Shown here in pieces: positions 11,599 through 22,252 of a stretch of 64,000 nt of DNA. Under the pieces are notes generated by a model, which did not search any database, was not told the origin of the DNA, and saw only the letters and a program-made list of their open reading frames with translations. The number at the start of each line of letters is the position of its first letter. The first letter of the stretch is position 1. The position numbers and the translations under genes were made by a program. The stretch lies in the NCBI GenBank assembly GCA_018296165.2, contig JACKQL020000001.1, forward strand, positions 372,001 through 436,000, given 5' to 3'. The stretch comes from Termitomyces sp. T153 (lineage: Eukaryota; Basidiomycota; Agaricomycetes; Agaricales; Lyophyllaceae).

Positions 11599-12752
11599 AT
11601 GGAACAGTCAAGCAAGAAGCGCAAGACAAGCACAATATTTGACGAGAAGCCCTTGAAGAAGTCAAAAAAGGGTAAGCGAGAGAAAAAGGACGAAAAAGAC
11701 AAGGGCAAGGCACGCGATTCTACGGAATTCCATGTCGTCAGAACCTCTCTGGTGGTATCGATCGCACCGACATTTGCCGGAAATCCACGCGCAGGGGTGG
11801 AGGAAATACTAGATTCTATGGTTATGAGGCGAGTGCACTACATGAGTTGACCCTTAACTACGTTCATGGTTTCTCTCGCTAGATACATACCCGCGCTTCG
11901 TGGCGTCGTTCTGTCGCATTCAAATCTCCATTTCCCATCCAAAATAGCTGTAATTCAAGCAGATTGCCCATTCCTCATCTGTCCTATAGAATTTGATGCG
12001 GCTATATGGAGCCCACGCGTCGGCATGAAGCTCAGTATGTTCAGAGCTATTTTGCCATATATTGGGAGCTAATACCCAGCAGTGGGCAAAATTAGTCTTT
12101 CTTCGCCGGACCACGTTTCCTTACTACTACATCGAACGTTCAATGTGTCGATACCGCGGCATCATATACCAAAAAACGAATGGGAATTCGAATATGGACC
12201 AGCAGAAAATGACCCTGAATATGGGGCAGGTGCAACTACAGAAGATACGGAAGAAGGCCCGTCAAAAAGTACGGAAGGCGATGTGGGCGGCAAATGGGTG
12301 CATCATCTAACGCACGCGAAACTTGGGGATGCAGATGGATATTTGACCTTTACAGTCATCGGGTACGCAAATTTAGGTGATCAGGAACTTATCAACCTGA
12401 ACATTTCGGCAGATTGACGGTTGCGAATGAAATGTTATCATTACTGGGATCTATACAGTCAGATCCATTTTCGCCGGAGCATCTACCCGAAAGCGGGCCA
12501 GCGGCGAAGGCGAGCCCAACAGAATCGGAACTTGAGAGAGCCGAAGTGCAGAACGAGATACAACTTGCCGACGATGATGAGAGCGATGACGAGGACACTT
12601 TCAAAACACTTGGGAAGATGTCCGAGGATGCTGCAGCGCAAGAGAAGGCAAGACGTCTGGCGGTCGAGAAAGCAACGTTGGCCGAAAAGGAAAAGAAGCA
12701 GAAACGCAAGGCGGAAAATGGAGAGAGCAAGAAGCAGAAACGGAAAAAGTAG
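11599..12752 (+). CDS. RPA43: RNA polymerase I subunit RPA43
   Basis: The N-terminus is strongly basic (KKRKTSTIFDEKPLKKSKKGKREKK). The tip domain follows: FHVVRTSLVVSIAPTFAGNPRAGVEEILDSMVMRYIPALRGVVLSHSN, then the OB-fold segment VGKISLSSPDHVSLLLHRTFNVSIPRHHIP. An acidic insert precedes WVHHLTHAKLGDADGYLTFTVIGL, and the C-terminus is a charged coiled, Lys-rich tail. This is the order in Rpa43, which with Rpa14 forms the Pol I stalk and contacts Rrn3. Introns are placed after VMR, after VGMKL and after TVIG. The ATG at 11599 is chosen because it is the first in frame and lies just downstream of the shared promoter. Confidence 0.9.
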
Positions 12753-12863
12753 CTAGAAATATCAATAATTCTTTGACTCGGTTGGCATATGTTGTCTAAA
12801 AAACACTGATAAAGGTCGCAAGTGAATTGAAGAGTAAGTAGAAATTCGTCAGAAAAAAGTAGA

Positions 12864-12944
12864 AGGTCCTACCAGGACTCGAACCTGGGTTTCGAGAAAA
12901 GGGGAAATCAGAATCTCGAGTGATAACCACTACACTATAGAACC
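12864..12944 (-). tRNA. tRNA-Gln (anticodon CUG) with a 9-nt intron
   Basis: Read on the - strand from 12944: acceptor GGTTCTA pairs with TAGGACC, the D arm contains TGTAGTGGTTATCA, and the T arm is CCCAGGTTCGAGTCCTGG. The anticodon stem CGAGA/TCTCG encloses the loop TTCTGA..T with anticodon CTG (Gln). Nine extra nucleotides at 12899-12907 sit between loop positions 37 and 38, the standard place for a eukaryotic tRNA intron, so the mature tRNA is 72 nt plus CCA. The encoded discriminator base is at 12864. Confidence 0.93.
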
Positions 12945-13029
12945 ATCGTCCCAAGTACGTAATTAATTATATATGTAGGCGTACAGGTTTGACAAATAAT
13001 CTGGTTGCGGTTGATTTCTGGAATGGTCA

Positions 13030-14926
13030 ATGACGAACCCGTCACACATCCTCATCGCGCGCAACTCGAGGGGACCTAACAATCCCTCTGCTTCTCTCAG
13101 CTCTCCCACAGAAACTCATGCCGCTGCCTCTGGCATCTTCCGCTCTTCTGGTTCTCCCCCCTGGATCCTTCAGGAATGCGAAACCAGCGACATCGTGTCC
13201 GAGCTCAGCTTGGGTGAGGACGGTGAAGAAGCTATCGAGATTGATGAAGCATTCACCAAGAACAGCCGTTTCCCAGGGACTGTCAAAATTGTTGTAGAAA
13301 ACACTACATTCTGGTCAGCATCGTAGTCTACCACCATTGGTCTCGCAATAATTGTCGACAGGGCGCATAAGGAGGTCCTCTTCTTTGCTTCTCCATTCTT
13401 CGAGGCTGCGTTGAGTGGAAACTGGTTAGAGACCGGCCCTGGGCGGCCACCTTCTATGTCAAGTGTAATCACTATATCACAGCCTCCGTCGGTTCTAGGA
13501 GATAGGACAAAGTCAATGACCGACGCTTCTACTGAGATGACATTTGCGCCGATAGGTCCAGACATCGAATCTTTGGAACTTGACGTCATTGCAGAGCAAA
13601 CCTCTCCTGTTAGAGATGGTGAAGATGGAAATTTTCAAAACGCCGATAGCTCAGAGTCAGATGTCGTCGCACCTTTACTGGATCAGGTTGCGCGTGCCCG
13701 AGACAATAGCCTTGCGAAGTTGCAAGGCTTAGATGAGAAGAGAGAAGGAAGTCGCCAGCGAAAGGGGTCCCTTGAACCATCCCATCCTCGACGACCTCCA
13801 CTTGTACCTGTTCCCGACGCAGTTATCGTCCTTAAGGAAGAACGCGTATGTTATCATCCTAGTGACTTATATCCACTCATCATAGTGTAGGCCAGTACGT
13901 TTCACGATTTCCTCAAATTTGTATATCCCCAGTATGTCTACCAATCTGTGTAAACTTGGGTCCATCTCATTCCATTGATTATTTTCAGCCTTGAATGTAC
14001 TATTACCTGGAATAATGTCGAAAGCCTCATGAATATCTCGCACAAGTTATGTGTGCCTCCGCTACAGCGCGAGTGCCTTACCTTCCTGCTCACACATGCT
14101 GCGGGCAAACCAATCAAAGCTTTACGTATTGCAGAGCTCTTTGAGGAAGAAGAGCTCTATCGTGAGGCTAGTCGATTTGTCTTGGACAATCCCGGTGGCT
14201 GGCCAGACGAAGAAATGGCAACTCTTTCTCAAGAGACTTTACTCAAGCTCGAGAAACGGTGTGTATTGTATCCCCTATGCGCTAATTTTTCATGAGTTCT
14301 TATTCATGTTCTTCAGCCGTACCTGGTTCCTTGAACGTGTCCTGAAACTTGGTTTGACCATGATTGCAAAGGAATATCAATGTGTAAGCCCAGTGATTCG
14401 TTTCTGTTTGTAACATATCGAGTCGTTTTTTGGACAGTGCGTTACATGTCCGGACCCCCCGATGTGCGCGCGGTTGCTTGAGGAGAAATGGAAACAGGCT
14501 TACTTTGCTGTCTTTCGCTTTGGTAAGTCTGCTGCCATCGTCATGACAAATACTCAAAAATGTGTTATGATAGGCCCGCCCCAACCATCTATGGTCTTTC
14601 GATATCTCCGCATGCTCGAAGGCGTCAGTCCTCCCCTGTCGCTTACCCAAACCGCCTGTCAAGCGAGTGCGAAGGCTTTTACCGCAACTCGTATGTACAT
14701 TTCTTTTTGAACTGAGAGGTTGCTGATATACTGCATACTTGTTTCAGTGTTTGACCGAATGTTCTCGTTGGGCGTTCGTGGCAGTGGTGCGGATACTGCT
14801 CCTTTGGTTGGGCGCTCTGCCGCAGCCGTAGCAGGCGCAGCGACTGGTCCTAGGCGCCACTTCTTGTTTTGCAGTTTTAGATCTGATGCGGCACCCAAGT
14901 CACGCCGGTCAAGAGAGGGTTCTTAG
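13030..14926 (+). CDS. BTB/POZ-domain protein
   Basis: The start MTNPSHILIARNSR leads, across a short intron near 13315-13362, into a BTB domain that is split by a long insert. The first half includes GTVKIVVENTTFWAHKEVLFFASPFFEAALSGNW; after about 135 residues of low-complexity Ser/Pro/Glu-rich insert the second half reads FHDFLKFVYPH and WNNVESLMNISHKLCVPPLQREC. A BACK-like helical region follows (IKALRIAELFEEEELYREASRFVL). BTB proteins with this insert are common in basidiomycetes; they may act as cullin-3 adaptors or have other roles, and I cannot choose. The C-terminus, across several introns, is alanine-rich and ends SRRSREGS. It converges with the RhoGAP gene. Confidence 0.82.
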
Positions 14927-15100
14927 GTTAAGTCATGTTTTCTGCGCTATCGAAGTGATGATCTTTCGGCCAGTACTTTTCACTAAATATTCACGCACAT
15001 TCACTGTGTAACATTGCGTATAAGATTGAACCTGGTTATATTGAATGACAGGCGATCATACTTGTGCAGTACCGAATAATACATCCAATCCAAAATCATG

Positions 15101-15131
15101 CGGGGAAGGCGGGGAAGGCGGGGAAGGCGGG
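15101..15131 (+). repeat. Three 9-bp GGGGAAGGC repeats forming a G-quadruplex motif
   Basis: Four G-tracts (15102-15105, 15111-15114, 15120-15123, 15129-15131) are separated by identical 5-nt loops AAGGC. This fits the simple G-quadruplex pattern. It lies in the 430-bp gap between the stop of the BTB gene (+) and the stop of the RhoGAP gene (-), so it would be in the 3' flank of both. The rest of that gap is AT-rich with no gene. Confidence 0.75.
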
Positions 15132-15356
15132 TATGATGGGGAACAGAACAGGAACTCGTCCACGGAGAAGGTTGGGAACTGTAAACACCCCAAGGTAAGT
15201 GAACTCGAAATACTTTGATATAGATAACGAAGGATGGAGGAAATGACAACGAGAGATAGGGAAAAAAAAGTCATACAATACATCTGAGAAAGGCTGCTAT
15301 GCATTCCTTGTAACCGTGATAGGAGATAGAAATAAAATAATAAATAATGATATACG

Positions 15357-18300
15357 TTATGCCTGGTAACCAGAATTGTCTTGGATGTTGAATATACGAG
15401 GGGCATTCTCAACGAGCCACTCGATAGCGATGGCTTTACCTGCCATGTCATTGAATTCTTGCGCCGGGTCGCGAGGGCGCATCAGAGTAGCTGTCCGAGG
15501 GCAATTGATCGTAATTCCCAATTAAAAAAAGCAAAACCCTCACGTCCAAATACAACGCCAATATTTCGTGCATTCATCTTGTTGATGTCCGCAAAGTCAC
15601 GTACACTTGAAAAGTGCATGAATGATCGGAGTAAGCGGGGTAAGAACATAGCGTACCGATGTAGATGTAGCATGAGCATCCGTAGCGTATAATAGTGTAC
15701 ATCTGGTAGTTTGTTTACTAGATTCAATAATGTGGCGTCTCGTGCAGCATGGTCCTTAATTTGTACGGCCGTCATAAAGTCATCGTGATGATCATAAGTG
15801 AGCAATGGCACTGGCAATGACCGGAAGTAGTTCTTGAGGACAGATGTTACGCTGCAGATATCGTTGAAGCGATCCGAATCCCGGAGATCGAATGACGTGT
15901 AGTCCCCGCGCTCGAATAGCTGCGTAATCAGCTTTGACTGTCCGGCGCCGCCTGTTTTACGATAGATACCCTCGTACTCAAGTGCTGAAGGTTGAACAAT
16001 TGATGTTCAATATCCTCCTATGAGATCTATGACACAATGTTGAACGTACCGATGGCCTCCACTGCCTGTATACATTTTTCGACAATAACAGGGACCTGAC
16101 GATCTTCTCCTCGAGCATCCGCACGAGCTTGTTCTATAAGGTCACGACCAAACATCGAAGGTACTATTGAAGCACACCGTGAGTCGGTCAAGAAGGTTGT
16201 GAAGAAGACTCAACAACGTACGAAGTGAGGCGGGTATAAGCTCCGATTGTACGTTTGAGGCTTGTTGAATGCAAGATATTTGCAGATGGTTGACGCATCG
16301 GACATGAGTGGAAATGGGACAGACTGGAATGGCTCGAATAAATGATGCGTTGAACAGAGATGATAGGGTAGCGAACCTGTGCAGCGCAGCTGTGAACCCC
16401 ACATCTTGTCTCCACAGTGGTCGCACCGCGTAAATCGCAAGATGCTCAACTGTTGGAAATTGTGCGGTATTAAAGCTATCTTCCTCTCCCCCGTAGCCAC
16501 AGCCTGAGGTGAAGTGAGTTCCTTTGCTCGTGAGCCCCATTTCATATTCATAAACTTCGATCTGGAAGGCGTAGGATCGGACTCTTGTTTATGGAGTTTG
16601 ACTGAGCGCAAGTCCATAGTTTCATCATGAAGCGTTGACGAAGTTGACGAACTCAAGGAATGAGAAATGTTAACTTGTTGTGACTGGTACGGTAGCTGAG
16701 ACAGTCCTCTTCCATGGTCATGGTAGTCATTAGTGGTAGGATACACCTCAGGAACAGTTTCCATACGACGGGAATAGGCAGCACTCAATTGTGCAAGCTC
16801 TTCGTTACGGGCATTGAGAACTGTCGTTTCCTCAAGGAAGACATCCCGCACGGCTTTAAGTTCCGCGATTTCTCTTTGCAGACTCTCCTTCTCCCTAGTC
16901 AAAGGCAAAAGATCTCGTTTGTACTGGTGCTTTATACTTTCGAGACGTTTGGTCAGAGAGCGACCAAGATTGGCAGGAGGCATTTCAGAAGATCCACTAG
17001 CGAGTTTCAGCGATCTGATCTAAGCACAAGTGACGTTATGATGCAACGAACCTCTTAGTCGCCTCCAGTTCCTCAACTTCGGCCAAAGCCATATCACGCT
17101 CAACCTTGAGGTTTGAAAGATCGAGTTCAAGACCGGACAGACTGTCGTGGAGCTCCTTCGACAACTGTTGTCTTAGTTTTTCCTTCCGGTTATCGCCAGA
17201 CAACACGGTTAGTTTTGCGACCTTGCCAGACAAAAGGACTCTGAGCCGTGTGACTTCGGCCTCAGCGTCTCGGCGAGCTTTGAGCTCTCGATCATATTCT
17301 GTCTGTGCAACTGTAAGCCCTTCGATATATTGCTTACTTGTCCTCTATCGAAGTGTCAAAATAAGAGAGATCAAAGTCTTGAATAAAGATCACATACTTT
17401 AACTCCATCGAACTTGCTCCTGAGCTGCAAGTACTCCATTTTCTGTGTCTCCAGAGTTGATAGAATGGCTTCCACAAATCCCCTGTCCATTTTGAGATGT
17501 TGTGCTCCGCGATCCCGCGCGTCAGCAACTGCTTCTTGTAGACGTACCACTGTAATATCAGTCCCGTCTTCGGAAAGGGTCGTCGACATCTTCGAGTCAG
17601 GCCCTGTCAACGTGATGCGCGTCTTCATGCTGACTGAACGATTGTGAGTGGTTGGAGATACAGTCGAAACATCAACGTGTTCCGACTTTGGCGCAGGCTT
17701 AGGTCGTGATGAATGTGATGAATCTGACGCGCTGGACGAGCTTGGACGACGGAAGACGCCGTTGACTTTCGAGGGCTTTGTTGGGGGAGGGGGAGCGTCG
17801 TTCCTGGCCTCTGAAGGCGGGTGACCCGAATCTGAAGGTAAGGAAGATTGAGGTTTGATAGTATCATCCTCAGCTTCACTCTCTTCGACTGTTGGAGGCA
17901 AGAGTGGAGCGCGGGGCGTCGGTGTAATATCTGCAGCTAGATCAGCAGCCGTCGGTGGCGAATCCAATGTACCACTCTTCTCCCCTTCCGGGATTTTTGT
18001 CAACTGGCTCAGAGAAATACGAGACGGAAAGCCTCCAACTGAATTGAGGAGCTCGGAAAAATCATTGGAACTTAATGAAAGTCGGATGGGGGGCAAGGCA
18101 GGAGCGATGAAAGTGGAGTGTGAGGTGTACTCCACTGGAGATGATTCTGACAAGTCTTCTGAGCCACTTTCCACTGAGGGCGAGGTCATATCCGCTTCTT
18201 CAGCAACAGAGGCCTCCTTCAGGGTAGAGGATCCCTTTGCATCTTTCAGTGATAGAGAGGGTAAAGACTCCTGAAAATGTGTCTGGTCCTCGGGACTCTC

Positions 18301-20179
18301 GGCCTCGAGATCAGTATTCGTTTCACTCTCAACATTCTGAGGAACATGGGCCGGGGACACAGAGCGTGATCGCGGCTGCGCCTGAGCCCCAAGACTGGCA
18401 GTGGATGTTCGCCTGGATTCCGCATGTTGAATGCTGTCCGGAGAACGCTGAGAACGAAGCACTTCCAATTCTTTCGTTCCTGAAGATAAACAGGCGTCGC
18501 CACTCTGCGACCCACCAGCATTGGGATCAGTGACTTCTGTGCCTACCTTTGTTCGCGCCTTTGAAGATGGCACTGAGCCAACAGTCACTGCCATCGGAGG
18601 CACAGTGATAACGATAGTCTGATCACCGAAGTGAGTGGGTGATAATGGACGAGATAATTCTTGTTCGTCGGCATAAGCAAGGCCAGAGGAAGAAGAATGA
18701 CGACTTGAATTGCTCCACTGCAAGTTGTCATGGGACGTTGAGCGCAGAGAAGAGGGAAATTTAGAAGGAAATTCTTCGCGCAAGGGCGACAGAGAGGGAT
18801 GAGACTCCCGTCCATTTTCCGATAGTAGCGTCGGCACACGGTCGGCAGAAGTGTTAGCAGGGGAGGAGATGGAGTGAGGCGAAACAGTGAATTGTGAGAT
18901 CTGCGTTGAGGTGTGGGTATTTAATTCGGGCAAGGAGATGCCGGGATTGATCGAGTGGCGTTTATCTCGTCGAGACGGCCGCGCTGTCAGGCCATTCGAG
19001 ACTACAGGTGTAGTCAAAGGATTGTCGCTTGTCTTGTGTATCGAACTCTCCTTTCCGAATAGAACGTTTAGGGGACGAACTCCATCGTCATAGCTGCGCC
19101 GCCGCTCCCCTGGAGTATCTTGGGATACCCCGGGTACAGGTAGTGTCCTCTGTTTCACTGGGTTTAGGCATTCAACCTCCGACGTGATACTAGGTTCAAT
19201 GAGGTGCAATGGCGGTGGACGATTGGGTTCAATAGGAGGAGCGGTTGTCACGGAAATGGATTGAGAGGGATACAAAGATGAAGAAGGAGTAGGCTGAAAT
19301 GACGACGATGACGATTGCGCCTGATGGGCAGCTGCAAATGCATCGCTAACGTACGATTTAATAGGTGATCGGATAGGTTGGGTGGTGTCTTGGTCCCGAG
19401 AACTGGATGGACGTGAACCCGAAAAGGCATGAGAATTTGTCGGGGAATTGAGAGCCTAATGATTGAAGCGGTAAAAGGTAACGGTCAGGCAAAAAAGGGT
19501 GTGGACATACACCATTGTTCCCGGCATGATGATCCCGAGCTGCCCGTTCACGGGATTTGGTTGAGCCGCTTCCACCTGCCCTCTTCTCCCTTTCCCTTTC
19601 AGCCTTCTTTTGCACATGGCTCCTTATTTTGGCCATTCTCTCATTATGGCAATTCATGCAGTATACCCCCTGGCTGGTTTTGGCGAAGACAAGGTCATCA
19701 ATCCGAGACTTGCAAACTTTGCATTTGAAACAGTGGGCATGATATGAATCATCTCCAGTCATAATGGCCTCATCCAAGATGGGGAGGCGACATACATTAC
19801 AGCTGTATGTGCAATTGGTGCAAATTGGGGATCCATCCGAGAGTAGAAGAAGGTTGGTATCAGCTGTGACTTTGTCTCCACATTTCGCACATTTGAAGCA
19901 ATCGACGTGAAAAAAGGATTGTCTGGGTTAATGATGTATCAATAAGAGACAGTCGCGGACTGAGGTCATGGAGTAAAAGTACACGCTCGCAGTGAAATCA
20001 ACGTACCCAAAAGCAACAACCAGACCACCCTGCTCATTTACAGCCGGGTTTTTACATCCTGGACACAAGCGATCCTCCAAGACGGTAGCCTCTGGTACGG
20101 TTGGGCTGGTAATGTCCTGTCGGACATGGGACTGGGGTCGCGGAACATCGCGTTGCGAAGTGTTTACCAAAGCCAACAT
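15357..20179 (-). CDS. LIM-LIM-C1-RhoGAP Rho GTPase-activating protein
   Basis: A large GAP for a Rho/Cdc42-type GTPase. The start MLALVNTSQRD at 20179 is followed by two zinc-binding LIM domains (CPGC...HVDCFKCAKC...CTNC and CNVC...HAHCFKCKVC...YCMNC). Next comes a very long Ser/Pro-rich disordered region (about 650 residues, roughly 17400-19275), then predicted coiled coils (KLRQQLSKELHDSLSGLELDL; REKESLQREIAELKAV). A C1 zinc finger follows (HNFQQLSILRFTRCDHCGDKMWG, THVRCVNHLQISC), then the RhoGAP domain with the arginine finger in GIYRKTGG, SVTSVLKNYFRSLPVPLL and NKMNARNIGVVFG. It ends IFNIQDNSGYQA at 15357. This architecture matches fungal Rga-type GAPs for polarity. Upstream codons before 20179 lack an ATG. 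Confidence 0.93.
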
Positions 20180-21091
20180 GGGACGCAAAGGAAGTTAGAC
20201 CGCTAATGGGCCGCCCGCCCAATAGAGAAAGGGATATATGAAGTAGGGGGCAGCTCTCTGAGCGCCTGGATAGTAGATAACGTCAAGAAATGAAGAAAAT
20301 AACGTCGATAGCGACGAGCGGCAACGTGTCTGTTAAAGCGTTCAGTTCCAGTTGCCGGACATGGTCACACATGTCACACATTTCCTGATCATTTATTAAA
20401 TTCTTGGTGGCGGTGTCCCCTTACTGAGGCTGTTTACTTGCGCCTTTCCATTAGTACTTCTCTTCACACCTGCTGACTACTATACCATAACGTTTCATTC
20501 CACAGTGCCCATGACCACATCTTGAGAGACCCAACGCCATAGCAATCGATATGGTCATGTGTATCGTGCCTACGATCTATAAAACCTCCGTTGCTCTATC
20601 CTAATTATAAGGACGAACAGCGCGAGTATATATACCGCAGTCTGAGAATGTCAGGAGAACGGAACTGCCAGACAATAGATCTAATTCTGAATGACTCTAC
20701 CTACATATTTCAGTATGCGTCGGCTATCATCCGTTGTCCACGAGACCCGGTGGTCCGTGCGCTCTCTGCTCATATAAAGCCAACTCCCACAGCATTGATT
20801 CATCATCTCTTGTGCTCGGGCATGTACTGTCGTCAGTGAGGTTTTTACCGAGACACAGTTTTTTGCTGATTGCAAATTATACATCCGAACCCATCTGTCA
20901 GCTTCGGCTTTCAGTAATTTTTGGCACCCTTTCACAGTGCTTTGCATTGTTTCACTATTCTTTATGTAGATATATGCATGTGTTATCCTTAATACAATAA
21001 TCGATTATTTAAAAAATGTAACTGAATAAGCTTGTTTTCTGTGTGGAGTTGTGAAAATATATTGGCTAATATCTAGGAACGTGTTTTCTCG
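20180..21091. other. Long intergenic stretch, no supported gene
   Basis: About 910 bases between the divergent RhoGAP and KTI12 starts. It is AT-rich toward 20990-21080. Open frames (for example 20591-20839 +, 20681-20947 -) lack motifs and overlap one another. It should contain both promoters and long leaders; I recognise no RNA gene. Confidence 0.5.
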
Positions 21092-22192
21092 ATGGCACTC
21101 GTGACGATATCTGGTTTTCCTTGTTGTGGAAAAACGAAGCGAGCAGAAGAGATTCGTGCGGTCCTCCAGGGATATCTACAAGATGAAAAGTATCATGGAC
21201 CAATATCGAAGGTTGTCGTGCTCTCCGATGACGTCCTCAATATCAATCGCAGCTCCTACAATGGTGATTATCATGTTCAAGAGTGTCAGGTTGCAAACCT
21301 CTCAATGAATGGATATCAGACAGTCGCTCTGAGAAGCCAGCTCGTGGCGCACTCTTCACGGCGATGCAGCGTCAGATGGCCCTTGACACGATCCTTATCG
21401 TCGACGGATTGAACTACATCAAAGGATTTCGATATCAAATGTATTGTGCTGCACGGGAGATGAAATTGCGCGTTTGCACTGTATGTTTCACTCTCGTATC
21501 GTTTGAAGATGTTGACCTAGTTGTAACAGGTTTACGTTGTAGCGCTGAAGGAGCAGTGTAGGGAGTGGAACGCGACCCGGCAAGATAGACATGCATATTC
21601 CCCGGAAACGTATGTTTCTTCATATTGCCTTATAAAGATGAGCCCTCATTCCTCTCAGTCTCGAAAACCTGATTTTTAGATACGAAGAACCATCATCCAT
21701 GGTCCGCTGGGATTCACCCTTATTCACAATTCTATGGGACGAGAATGCACCGCCAATGTCGCAAATTTGGGATGCACTTACAAAGGGCAACATCAAACCC
21801 CCGAACTCTGGGACACTATCTGTGCGTTCATATGTATCACGACCCATCTTGTGCTGACAGAACCTCAGGTAGCAAAGGCACCTACAGACGCGTTACAAGC
21901 TCTCGAACAGACAGCTGCTGCTATTGTCTCAGCCATCATAGCTGATCAAACAGGACTTGGAGGACAGCAAAGCCTGTCACTTGCTACGCTATCTGGAATG
22001 CTCAAGATTTCTATCACGCTTCCTACGCGTATCATCACATTATCCGAATTACAAAGGCTCAAGCGCCAATTTGTGATGGTACACAAGAAGGCCATCACAC
22101 TCGGAACGACAGAAAAGGGCGCGGTCAATTGGGATGAAAAAAGCATTGCAGGCAAATTTGCTGCATATTTGGAAGAACATGTGAAATTATGA
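21092..22192 (+). CDS. KTI12: KTI12, Elongator-associated ATPase
   Basis: The N-terminal P-loop is GFPCCGKTKRAEEIR, followed by VVVLSDDVLNINRSSYN. Joining at an intron 21264-21319 (AAT G|GTGATT..ATCAG|AC) gives NDSRSEKPARGALF, then IVDGLNYIKGFRYQMYCAARE, both hallmark Kti12/PSTK-family motifs. The C-terminal domain includes RYEEPSSMVRWDSPLFTILWD and ends AAYLEEHVKL. Kti12 supports Elongator-dependent modification of wobble uridines in tRNA. The first Ser of the usual P-loop (PCSGK) is Cys here, a mild variant. Its stop is only 60 bp from the stop of the convergent BTA1 gene. Confidence 0.95.
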
Positions 22193-22252
22193 AATTATGA
22201 TTGAGACTACCAGTAGCTGAGAATTGATAATGGGCATGTCATGCAGTTGTTA

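Noticed and set aside
20591..20947. Open frames on both strands upstream of KTI12
   Set aside because: They overlap each other, show no family motif and lie in an AT-rich promoter-like region.
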